Source: Planctomycetota bacterium
Lineage (GTDB): Bacteria > Planctomycetota > GCA-002687715 > DRQF01
Length of the DNA: 59,969 bases
NCBI GenBank assembly: GCA_011369445.1
Contig: DRQF01000198.1
Span: 1-59,969, forward strand
Direction: 5' to 3'
This document shows, in pieces, positions 34,575-42,579 of the stretch (its first letter is position 1; each line of letters starts with the position of its first letter). The notes beneath the pieces are model-generated. The model was not told where the DNA came from, ran no database searches, and was given only the letters and a program-made list of their open reading frames with translations. The translations under genes and the position numbers were made by a program.

Positions 34575-35495
34575 ATGAGTGGGAACGCCTCGGACCATCC
34601 CCCGGATTGGAAACGCCTCGGTCTCGTTCTCGCGGCCACGTTGCTCCTGGTGACCGTGCTCACGCCCGTCCTCGTTGCAATCCTCGACGCCCCTCCTCGC
34701 AAGGTGGCCCACTTCGTGTTGTCCATCGGTTTTCTGCTGGGCCTGGCAGTCACCAGCCGCGGTACGCCCCCTTCCATGTGGTGTCAGGCGGGGCTCGCGG
34801 GCGAACCTCATCCGATGGCGGTTTGGCTGCGGGGCTTCGCCGTCGGAGCAAGCTCCCTGCTCGTTTTCACCTTGATCCTCGTCGCCTGCGGACAAAGAGA
34901 GCTGACCACGAGCCGTTCCCTCCCCGAACTCGCCGCCGTCGGACTTCGCTACATGCCACTCGCCTTCCTCATCGGGATTCTCGAAGACGTGACGTTCTTC
35001 GGGTTTCTCTACCACGTCATGGGCAGGAAGGTGGCGGCGCCTGTCCTCGTCTACGCTTTCACTCACTTCATTCACATCGATAAGCACGCCGTCTTCACGT
35101 GGTCTGCGCCCCTTCAGGGACTGGAAGCTCTCGGGCTGATGGCGGAGAGCCTCGCCGACGTGGTCCATCGCCCCATGGAACTCGGGGGCCTCGTCTGCGT
35201 GGGTTTCGTCCTCGCGACACTCAGGCATCGCTGGGATTCCGTCTGGCTCTCGATGGGCCTGCACGGAGGGTGGTACTGGCAGAGGACCGTGGGACGAAAA
35301 TGGTCCGTTCACAACCCGGGGGATGCAGACTGGCTCATCGGCACGAACCGCTTCTACGACGGTCTTCTCGGTTGGGTGCTCATTCTGGCTGCCGGATGGC
35401 TTCTTCTGAGATGCGGACGATCACGTCAGAGCCCAGACCGCCAAGGCGAGAGCGACGATCGCGAGGAGCATCCAGGGCCAGAACGGCCGGCGTGA
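34575..35495 (+). CDS. Polytopic membrane protein, CPBP (Abi) protease-like
   Basis: A 306-residue protein with about seven to eight transmembrane helices. The arrangement ILEDVTFFGFLYHVMG, then VYAFTHFIHI and SMGLHGGWYWQRTVG follows the three CPBP metal-site motifs. The first motif has ED instead of EE, and Phe instead of Arg, so protease activity is doubtful or the site has drifted. The C-terminal 29 residues are charged and overlap the end of the kinase gene on the other strand by 75 bases. No function can be assigned beyond the fold. Confidence 0.72.
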   Translation: MSGNASDHPPDWKRLGLVLAATLLLVTVLTPVLVAILDAPPRKVAHFVLSIGFLLGLAVTSRGTPPSMWCQAGLAGEPHPMAVWLRGFAVGASSLLVFTLILVACGQRELTTSRSLPELAAVGLRYMPLAFLIGILEDVTFFGFLYHVMGRKVAAPVLVYAFTHFIHIDKHAVFTWSAPLQGLEALGLMAESLADVVHRPMELGGLVCVGFVLATLRHRWDSVWLSMGLHGGWYWQRTVGRKWSVHNPGDADWLIGTNRFYDGLLGWVLILAAGWLLLRCGRSRQSPDRQGESDDREEHPGPERPA

Positions 35496-36602
35496 ACTCA
35501 CGTGGTGGTGAGATACCCACTCATCCAACTCTTCGGCCATGTCCGCCAGGGTCGCGGGGCGCTTTTGCGGCAACCGATGCGTGCAGCGTTGCACGAGACG
35601 CGCCAGATCCGCCGGGACACGGGGCTGAACCCGGCGGGGTTTCTCGAGTCTTCCCTCCAGAATCCACCTGAAGAGCTCCTCGCGATCCTCGGTGGGAAAC
35701 GCCCTGACGCCACAGAGGAACTCATAGAGTGTGAGGCCTAGAGCGTAAACGTCCGCCGACTCCGTACCGGCAGCCTCTCCCTCCAGCAACTCAGGGGCGA
35801 GGTAACGGGGAGTTCCCAGAAAGCCGTCGGCGGTCCGGGTGAGAGACGACCAGTCCTGCTTTCGGGCCGTACCGAAATCGATGACGACGGGCTCCAGTTC
35901 CGGAGTGATCATGATATTGGACGGCTTTACGTCCCTATGCGCGATTCCAGCGTCTCGGAGGTCCGCGAGAGTGCGGGCGACTTCCGCCACGATGCGCACC
36001 CGTACCGGGAAGGAAAGCTCCTGCGGGTCGATGACTCCGCTCAGCTTCTCCCCCCGAATCATCTGCAGTGCTTCCTCGAGGCTGACGCCCTCGATCCAGG
36101 GCAAGACCATCCAGACGGCGCCTCTCTCTTCGAAAACCTCCTCGACGGGCACCACGTGAGGATGGCGAAGTTGTTGAAGCAGTCGAGCTTCGCGCCGAAA
36201 GCGCTCGAGGTCGCGCTCGTCAACGACTTCGCGACGTTGCAACACCTTCAGCGCCACCTCCTCGCCGGTGTCGCGGTGCCGGGCCTTGTACACGTTCCCT
36301 CCACCGGCCCCGCCGACGAGGAAGAGAATCTCGTAGGGTCCGATTCGGCCGGGGCCGAAGGCACGCATGACGGCCCGGCTACTTGGCCCCGGGCGGCCGG
36401 TGTTCACAGGCGGCAGGTCCTCCCCGGCGAGGAGCTGTGCGAGAGCCTCTGCGTGATCCGGATGACGGGCGAGGAGTTCGTCGATGTCAGGATCCTCCCC
36501 CTCTTCGCGGCGGAGAATGAACTCGGTGATCAGGCCTTCGTAGAATCGATCGAGCGCGTCCGCATCCTCGTCAGGAGGCCGGCTGCGCCTCCCATCAGCC
36601 AT
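35421..36602 (-). CDS. Ser/Thr protein kinase with C-terminal membrane anchor
   Basis: A 393-residue Hanks-type kinase. The start at 36602 overlaps the ECF sigma gene by 8 bases. Residues ~1-65 form an acidic, zinc-finger-free region (ITEFILRREEGEDPDIDELL). The kinase domain has the Gly loop VGGAGGGNVYKA, Lys in EVALKVL, catalytic HRDVKPSNIMI, DFG in VIDFGTARKQ and APE in RYLAPELLEG. The last 20 residues are one transmembrane helix (FWPWMLLAIVALALAVWALT), so the kinase faces the cytosol. Pairing with an ECF sigma is a known planctomycete arrangement; regulation of the sigma by phosphorylation is inferred. Confidence 0.92.
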   Translation of the reverse strand: MADGRRSRPPDEDADALDRFYEGLITEFILRREEGEDPDIDELLARHPDHAEALAQLLAGEDLPPVNTGRPGPSSRAVMRAFGPGRIGPYEILFLVGGAGGGNVYKARHRDTGEEVALKVLQRREVVDERDLERFRREARLLQQLRHPHVVPVEEVFEERGAVWMVLPWIEGVSLEEALQMIRGEKLSGVIDPQELSFPVRVRIVAEVARTLADLRDAGIAHRDVKPSNIMITPELEPVVIDFGTARKQDWSSLTRTADGFLGTPRYLAPELLEGEAAGTESADVYALGLTLYEFLCGVRAFPTEDREELFRWILEGRLEKPRRVQPRVPADLARLVQRCTHRLPQKRPATLADMAEELDEWVSHHHVSSRRPFWPWMLLAIVALALAVWALT

Positions 36603-37194
36603 CGTCCTCATCCCCACGCGACTCCTGGAGCAAACGCTGCATCTTGAGTCGAATGCGCGCTTCGGCCTTGGCAAAACGCATCCGAACCGCGCGGTCGGTC
36701 AATCCGACATAGTCACCGATCTGCACCGAAGAGAAGCCCCTCATCCTCATGCGATAGATGAGGCGATCAAGTCGCCCCAATTCGCGAAGAAACGAATACT
36801 TGGCGCGCGTCAACTCTCGCGCCTGGGCTGCGGACGAAGGCGTGGCGGACAGGTCCGGAACACGCTCGGCATTGGGGAGCGCCAGACGTCGGCGGATGTG
36901 CGCTCCCTTGGCCTTCTGGAGGACTATTCGAGTCACGATCCCTCGGAGCCAGCGGCCGAACGAGCTCTCGTCCTCGTAATAGAAGCTCCCGATCTTCCGG
37001 ATCACCACCGCATAGGTATCCTGGAGGATGTCTCGGGTCTCTTCCAGAGTTCGAAGGGGATAGCCGAGTCGCTTGCGGGCCCATCGGAGCAACATCGGCT
37101 CGTGGATACGAAGCAATTCGTCGAGGGCGTCGCGATCGCCCGTTCGAGCCCTCTCGACGAGAGCAAGGATGTCGGAAGAGTCGTTCTCGGTCAT
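36595..37194 (-). CDS. ECF-type RNA polymerase sigma factor
   Basis: A 199-residue sigma-70-family factor. Region 2 is LLRWARKRLGYPLRTLEETR, then DILQDTYAVVIRKIGSF and FGRWLRGIVTRIVLQKAKG. Region 4 is RMRMRGFSSVQIGDYVGLTD then RAVRMRFAKAEARIRLKM. No anti-sigma gene is adjacent; instead a Ser/Thr kinase gene follows with an 8-base overlap, which fits the kinase-linked ECF groups of planctomycetes. It is divergent from lpxA (53-base gap). Confidence 0.93.
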   Translation of the reverse strand: MTENDSSDILALVERARTGDRDALDELLRIHEPMLLRWARKRLGYPLRTLEETRDILQDTYAVVIRKIGSFYYEDESSFGRWLRGIVTRIVLQKAKGAHIRRRLALPNAERVPDLSATPSSAAQARELTRAKYSFLRELGRLDRLIYRMRMRGFSSVQIGDYVGLTDRAVRMRFAKAEARIRLKMQRLLQESRGDEDDG

Positions 37195-37247
37195 GATGGT
37201 CTCACAGGGCCCATGTTAGAACGAGCACCACGTCGGGGTAATGCACC

Positions 37248-38078
37248 GTGAGAGATTTCGTACATCCTACCGCCATCGTCGCCGCAGAGGCAGAGCTCGG
37301 GGAAGGAGTCCATGTGGGCCCGTTCGCCGTCATCGACGCTCACGTGCGATTGGGCCGGGGTGTCCACGTGGGGCCCCACGCGTGGATCACCGGTGAAACG
37401 GTGATCGGAGAGGGATCGAAGATTCACAAGGGAGCCGTCCTGGGGCATGAGCCGCAGGACCTCGCCTTTGAACAAGGGACGCGAAGCCGGCTCGAGATCG
37501 GACGCAACGTCGTCATAAGAGAGCATGCGACCCTTCACCGGGCCACGACGGCCGACGGCGCGACGATCGTCGGGGACGACTGCTTCCTCATGGCGAATTC
37601 CCATGTGGCTCACGACTGCGTTCTCGGCAAGGGCGTGATCGTCTGCAACAACGCTCTGCTGGCAGGGTACGTCCAGGTGGGAGACCGGGCATTCATTTCC
37701 GGGAACGTATGCGTCCACCAGTTTGCGCGGATCGGGGCGGTCTGCATGATCGGAGGCGGCTCCGAGGTGGGGAGAGACGTCCCGCCGTTCACGACGGTGA
37801 CGGGACGATCACGGATCACGGGACTGAACGTGATCGGCATGCGTCGTGCCGGGTTGGGTGCGGAAGAGCGGTTGGCCGTCAAGACCGCCTACAAACTGAT
37901 CTTCTCCGAAGTGGGAGGAGCCGATGCCGCCCTCGCGCGGCTCGAGGAGGCGCCGGAAGCCGATTCCGTCCGCTACATCCGTGAATTTTACGCGGCGCGA
38001 AGTCGACGGGGATTCGTCCTCCCCGATCGCCCCTGGGCAGCCGGAGCCCCTTCTCGGGGCCGAGAAGGCTCGGAGTAG
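37248..38078 (+). CDS. lpxA: UDP-N-acetylglucosamine acyltransferase LpxA
   Basis: A 276-residue left-handed beta-helix acyltransferase with a GTG start. Hexapeptide repeats run from residue ~5 (PTAIVAAEAELGEGVHVGPF). The catalytic-His segment is LMANSHVAHDCVLGKGVIV, and the LpxA-type C-terminal helical domain is TGLNVIGMRRAGLGAEERLA. It catalyses the first step of lipid A synthesis, acyl transfer from acyl-ACP to UDP-GlcNAc in the cytosol. No other lpx gene is in the window. The final ~20 residues (WAAGAPSRGREGSE) are a low-complexity tail. It supports a lipopolysaccharide-type outer membrane. Confidence 0.95.
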   Translation: MRDFVHPTAIVAAEAELGEGVHVGPFAVIDAHVRLGRGVHVGPHAWITGETVIGEGSKIHKGAVLGHEPQDLAFEQGTRSRLEIGRNVVIREHATLHRATTADGATIVGDDCFLMANSHVAHDCVLGKGVIVCNNALLAGYVQVGDRAFISGNVCVHQFARIGAVCMIGGGSEVGRDVPPFTTVTGRSRITGLNVIGMRRAGLGAEERLAVKTAYKLIFSEVGGADAALARLEEAPEADSVRYIREFYAARSRRGFVLPDRPWAAGAPSRGREGSE

Positions 38079-38086
38079 GCCTGAGG

Positions 38087-39145
38087 ATGTACAAGAAGCA
38101 GCTTGACGGCTTCCGCGCCATCCTCTTCTTCGCCGTGTTCACCTACCACCACAACGTGAACTGGTGGTTCCTCACGTACGCCCTCCCCTGCTTTTTCGTC
38201 CTCTCGGGTTTCCTCATCACGCGCATCCTCGTCGCCGGTGACGGGCTGCCGCGGGGGTCGTTCCTGAAGTCGTTCTATATCCGACGCGCGCTCCGCATCC
38301 TTCCGCTCTTCTACGCCTTCCTCGCCGTCGCCGTGTTCTTCGGCATCATCGTCTACCCCCTTTGGCACGCGGCCTACGCCTTCAACATCAAGTTGTTCCT
38401 CCTGAGCGTTCCGGAGAACCGGGGCGCTTTTCTCCGTCTCTTCGCTCATTGGCAGCATGGCCAACTCCATCTGTGGAGTCTCGCGGTGGAAGAGCAGTAC
38501 TACCTGCTATGGCCGTGTTTCGTCGTCTTCACCCCGCGACGTTGGCGCGTGCCCGCGGTGGGCGTACTCCTCGCGGCATCCATTGCTTTGCGCGTGGGAT
38601 TTGCGCACAGCGAGACCTACTCGCAGAGTCTCTATGGCGCCCTTCTTCCGATCTGCGGCGAGTACATCCTCTGGGGATCCCTGGCGGGACTGCTCCAGTC
38701 TCACGGGTTCCGATTCCGCGTCCCCGCCGCGTGGCTCTACTCTGGCGTGTTGGGCCTGATCGTACTCTCTCACCTGGAGACGCCGGAGATGTTTCACGGC
38801 TTCTACCAGTTCATCCCGAGTCCCCGCCAGACCTTCTTCGGCATCTGCATCACGCTCGTCATCATCGGCCTGTGGAACGAGGATGACGCCCTGCTCTCCC
38901 GGTTTCTCCGATTCCCGTTCTTCACGTGGCTGGGGAAGATGAGTTACGGGCTCTACGTCGTCCACATGGCCACGTGGGACCTCGCCGACTGGATAGTGAA
39001 CCGCTTCCCCTCCTTGCGGTGGGTGAATCTCTACTCGTTGCGCCTCGTTCTTTGCGTCCTCGCGGCCACCCTCTCCTGGTACTGCCTGGAAAGCCCCATC
39101 AACCGGCTCAAGCGCCACTTCCCGGCGCCTCACCCGAAGCGGTGA
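38087..39145 (+). CDS. Acyltransferase-3 family membrane protein (OafA-like)
   Basis: A 352-residue integral membrane O-acyltransferase with about ten transmembrane helices. It starts YKKQLDGFRAILFFAVFTYH, the family motif with the catalytic His. Further motifs are FLKSFYIRRALRILPLFYAF and WSLAVEEQYYLLWP. Members acetylate or acylate extracellular polysaccharides and O-antigens. It is 8 bases after lpxA, so a role in cell-envelope glycan or lipid modification is likely. Substrate unknown. Confidence 0.92.
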   Translation: MYKKQLDGFRAILFFAVFTYHHNVNWWFLTYALPCFFVLSGFLITRILVAGDGLPRGSFLKSFYIRRALRILPLFYAFLAVAVFFGIIVYPLWHAAYAFNIKLFLLSVPENRGAFLRLFAHWQHGQLHLWSLAVEEQYYLLWPCFVVFTPRRWRVPAVGVLLAASIALRVGFAHSETYSQSLYGALLPICGEYILWGSLAGLLQSHGFRFRVPAAWLYSGVLGLIVLSHLETPEMFHGFYQFIPSPRQTFFGICITLVIIGLWNEDDALLSRFLRFPFFTWLGKMSYGLYVVHMATWDLADWIVNRFPSLRWVNLYSLRLVLCVLAATLSWYCLESPINRLKRHFPAPHPKR

Positions 39146-39676
39146 TCAATCGATGGGGACAAGATCGACCACGGCCGTCCCGCTGTCCTTCCACACGACC
39201 CGGAAGGTTCGAGTGGCGGAATCGATCCCGTAGACCCCCTCCTTCTTCTTCTCGTAGACGAGATCGAAGATGACGGAAAGCCGGTCCACTCCATCGATGA
39301 ACTCGAACCCTTTCATGTTCACCTCGATCATGCCTTTCTTTCGGAGCGGCACGAGGTGGTAGCTGCGGTCCAGGTTCATGGTCCAGGAGTCCTTGATCGA
39401 CCCGTCCGCGAGAATCTGATGGAGCACGATGCGCGAATACGTTTTCTCCCACCGCTCGATGTAGGTGTACCCGGACGGCCGTGAAGCGGCGATCTCCACG
39501 TGCAGAATACCGGCCCCCATCGTCGAGTTTCCGATGGACGTAAAGGGGGGGGGATCGGACGTACCCGCCGTTGCGAACAAGTACTTGACCACCACCTCGG
39601 CCGCCACCACACCGACCACGACGGACGCGGCCAGAATGAAGAATTCACCGGTTTCGAAGGCCATCAATGGGATCAT
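39146..39676 (-). CDS. Single-pass membrane protein of unknown function
   Basis: A 176-residue protein with one N-terminal transmembrane helix (FFILAASVVVGVVAAEVVVK) and a beta-rich domain after it (EVNMKGFEFIDGVDRLSVIF, then RTFRVVWKDSGTAVVDLV). No family recognised. The ATG at 39676 overlaps the stop of the large kinase gene (ATGA) and has GGAGAGAGAGA upstream, so the two are probably translated together and may act in the same signalling step. Confidence 0.75.
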   Translation of the reverse strand: MIPLMAFETGEFFILAASVVVGVVAAEVVVKYLFATAGTSDPPPFTSIGNSTMGAGILHVEIAASRPSGYTYIERWEKTYSRIVLHQILADGSIKDSWTMNLDRSYHLVPLRKKGMIEVNMKGFEFIDGVDRLSVIFDLVYEKKKEGVYGIDSATRTFRVVWKDSGTAVVDLVPID

Positions 39677-42357
39677 TCTCTCTCTCCTTTGAGGGACTCG
39701 AGGAGGCTCCTCGATTCCTTTTCCAGCTCCTCGAAATAGGGACGAAATCCGCGGGGCGGATTCGCGTCGAGGATGTCACTGCAGATGTCCTTCGCACGGG
39801 CCGCCGCCGAAGCATCCCGACCATCGCGCGCTCGCAGGAGGGCCGCGCGAACCGCGTTGTAAGCCACGGCCAAGGCCCCCCGACTGCCCCGTGGGAGATC
39901 CGGAAGAGGGTGCATCGCCTCCACGGAACGCAGCAATCCGCCGTCCTTCGCGTCGCCAGCCACCTGAGCATGTCGCAGGACGAGCCTGCCCCAGCGTTCC
40001 GCGAGGGCGCCCACGGCCACGGATAGAGCCTCGCGACGGGCGGGTTTTGTTGCGGGGAGAGCCGGAAATGCGAGTCGAGGATGGGTGAGAAGAGGGGTCG
40101 AAGCACGAATCACGTTCCGAACCCGTTCGAATCCCCGCAAAGACTCGTCAGCACCGACCCAGTCCGCGAGAATGGCCAGGTTCTCGAGAAAGGGGGCGGG
40201 GATCGGGTCTCGACCATCCGCATCCTCGAGGACGCTTTCGTAGACGAGAAGATAATCCTCGGCCACATTCCCATCCGGTCTACCGAGCCCGACCAGCAAC
40301 GCAGGCAAGCTCGCTCCGTACTTGTCGGCTGCCATGCGAAACTGGGTCCGGACGCTTGCGACGGCCCGGTCGATGCCCGAGCGATCGAGGACGGCGGCCC
40401 TGAAACGGCACGTCGCCTCCAAAATGAGCACCGCCGTACGTTGCTGTGGGGTCAGATCGTCCCTCGCTATGAGCCAGCGATAGTCGGTCAGCGCTTCTCC
40501 GTATCGGCCGACCGCGGCGAGAATCCGGGCACGGAGACTCCGGGCGAGGCGGTGGCGCGGCTGGAGCCCGAGGATCGCATCCAAGGTTCTAAGGTCCTCG
40601 TCTTTCTCCGCTGGCCGGAATCCAGCCTCCAAGTTCCAGCAACGAAGGAGCACTCGCATGCAGGGAGCTGCGGTCGTGGCACTGTCCCGACTCCCCGATG
40701 AACTGAGTTTGGGGAAGACGCGCAATGCCTTCTCCTCCTGCCCGGCAAGCCGAGCGCACAGCAGAAGACAGTCACGAAGGAAGGAGTCCCTGGAAACGGC
40801 CTCCCGATGCTCGAGCAGCAGATCCACCGTTCGTGCGGGCTCGTTCTTCACGAGATGGGAAAAGGCCATGACCCCCAACAACGCTGGATTCTCCGGTCGT
40901 CGCGTCAGATGGAAGAGTGCCCGTCGGCGATATTTCTCATGGCGCGCCGTGTAGCTGAGTCCCTTGAGCTCGAAGGTCTGGCGAGCCAGGAGTTCCTCCA
41001 GCATGTCCTCGCCGCCGCCGGCAATAGCTCGATCCCAAAGAGCCAGGAATCGGTTGTCCCCCGAAAGCGCCGAGCCGGCCGATTCAATGTCATCGAGCGC
41101 CACGATGGCCGAGCCCCTCGTCAGATCCGCCTCGATCCGGGATAGAATCCGTTCGCGGGAGCGTTGTTCCTTCCTCGCATTCCACCCCCAGACGGCGATG
41201 AGGGCGATCAAGAGTACGGTCAGTGCCGAGAGGATTCCCCGGTTTCGCATCAGATGGCGCGCCATCGCGTGACGGAGTTTTTCCTTCGCCACGGGCAAGG
41301 GAGAGCCGTCCAACCACGCCTGGAGGTCTCGGGCCAAGTCTTCGGCCGAGGCGTAGCGGTCCTTCGGGTTCTTTTGAAGCGCCCTCTCGAAGATCGGGTC
41401 GAGCGTCGTGGGCAACCCCTTGCGCGCGGAAGAGAGGCGCTGGACAGATTCAAAGGCGATCGAATGAATCAGGTCGGCATGAGGCCCCGACCGGACAGTG
41501 CGGCGTCGAGTGAGCACATAAAAACACGTTGCCGCCAGTGCGTAGACATCAGAGGGCGCACCGATGGGCAGAGCACCGCCAAAGGTCTGCTCGGGGCTCA
41601 TGTAGGGCACCGTGCCCGCCAACCCGAAGGATTCCCTCTCCTCCCCCGTTGACGTGAGGCCGAAGTCCAAGAGCACCGCTCGCCCTTGTCGGTCGACGAC
41701 GATGTTTCCGGGCTTCACGTCCCGGTGGACGAGCCCCTTTTGATGGAGGACATGCAACGCACGAGCGAGATCACGGAACCAGATCACCGCTTCACGAACT
41801 TCGCCCTCCGTCGCTGGAGGCGGTTCGACAACTCCCTTTTTCTCTTCACCATTCTTGCGCGTCTCGAAATCCAGGTGGATGTCGGAGTCGTCGGCCTTCC
41901 GCGTGGCCACGATGCGGGACAAGGACTCCCCGTCGATCCACTCCATCGCCAACCATTGGAACCCCTGGTCGCTGCCGAAGTCGATGACCTTGGGGAGGTG
42001 GGGATGGTTGAGGGCAGCCATCACCTGAACCTCGTGGCGGAGAGCTTCCACGCCAACCTGGTCGTCGAGAGGAACGATCTTGATGGCGACGGCGGCCCCC
42101 GTCGCGACGTGCCGCGCCCGGTAGACGGACCCCATGGCACCCTTCCCGAGGAGGCTGAGTATTTCACACGGACCGAGTCGCTTCGGCACGTCGAAACGCC
42201 TCTGCCGGCCATGAACCATGCGTACGAGCGTTCCTATGAATCGTTCGCGTGCCTTGTCCTGTCCGCGGGCGCTGCGGCCGAGGAATCGCTCGATCGCGAG
42301 GCGGATCGTGGGATCGCAGCCGTCGCTGTGATCCGTGCTGGGGGGGTCATTGATCAC
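39673..42357 (-). CDS. Large Ser/Thr protein kinase with membrane anchor and helical-repeat C-terminus
   Basis: An 894-residue Hanks-type kinase with a GTG start and no clear Shine-Dalgarno site. The kinase domain (~60-370) has GKGAMGSVYRARHVATG, the Lys in AVAIKIVPL, HRDVKPGNIVVDRQGRAVLL then DFGLTSTG, and GTVPYMSPEQTFGG. A transmembrane helix follows (GILSALTVLLIALIAVWGWN). The C-terminal ~480 residues are helical and TPR-like (HLVKNEPARTVDLLLEHREA; RILAAVGRYGEALTDYRWLI), possibly extracytoplasmic protein-binding repeats. Planctomycetes encode many kinases of this design; target unknown. It is co-translated with the small membrane protein downstream. Confidence 0.9.
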   Translation of the reverse strand: MINDPPSTDHSDGCDPTIRLAIERFLGRSARGQDKARERFIGTLVRMVHGRQRRFDVPKRLGPCEILSLLGKGAMGSVYRARHVATGAAVAIKIVPLDDQVGVEALRHEVQVMAALNHPHLPKVIDFGSDQGFQWLAMEWIDGESLSRIVATRKADDSDIHLDFETRKNGEEKKGVVEPPPATEGEVREAVIWFRDLARALHVLHQKGLVHRDVKPGNIVVDRQGRAVLLDFGLTSTGEERESFGLAGTVPYMSPEQTFGGALPIGAPSDVYALAATCFYVLTRRRTVRSGPHADLIHSIAFESVQRLSSARKGLPTTLDPIFERALQKNPKDRYASAEDLARDLQAWLDGSPLPVAKEKLRHAMARHLMRNRGILSALTVLLIALIAVWGWNARKEQRSRERILSRIEADLTRGSAIVALDDIESAGSALSGDNRFLALWDRAIAGGGEDMLEELLARQTFELKGLSYTARHEKYRRRALFHLTRRPENPALLGVMAFSHLVKNEPARTVDLLLEHREAVSRDSFLRDCLLLCARLAGQEEKALRVFPKLSSSGSRDSATTAAPCMRVLLRCWNLEAGFRPAEKDEDLRTLDAILGLQPRHRLARSLRARILAAVGRYGEALTDYRWLIARDDLTPQQRTAVLILEATCRFRAAVLDRSGIDRAVASVRTQFRMAADKYGASLPALLVGLGRPDGNVAEDYLLVYESVLEDADGRDPIPAPFLENLAILADWVGADESLRGFERVRNVIRASTPLLTHPRLAFPALPATKPARREALSVAVGALAERWGRLVLRHAQVAGDAKDGGLLRSVEAMHPLPDLPRGSRGALAVAYNAVRAALLRARDGRDASAAARAKDICSDILDANPPRGFRPYFEELEKESRSLLESLKGERE

Positions 42358-42368
42358 TTGAACTCACA

Positions 42369-42399
42369 GTCTACTACGAATCCGACCCTCAGAGTAGAC
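42369..42399. repeat. Inverted repeat in the divergent gap near the large kinase
   Basis: GTCTACT (42369-42375) and its exact complement AGTAGAC (42393-42399) are separated by 17 bases, just upstream of the kinase start. The rest of the gap 42358-42579 shows no other clear signal. It may be an operator or may be chance. Confidence 0.3.
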
Positions 42400-42579
42400 G
42401 CAAGCCCTTTCCCGGAAGTTCCATGCTGTCGCCCCCGTCTCAACGCGACGCACTCCATCACGGCAGGGTTCAGCCTCATTGGGCGGTATGCCTCCTCAAC
42501 GCTCGGAGCCGAAGGAATGAGGCTCATCGGTGGAATGCAGGTTACACTGCGAGGGACTGCAGCATCTTCTTGGCCGTCG

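Noticed and set aside
41686-42579. N-terminal extension of the GHKL/STAS protein by up to 298 residues
   Set aside because: The region is antisense to the kinase domain of the large Ser/Thr kinase or lies in the intergenic gap, and contains no domain.
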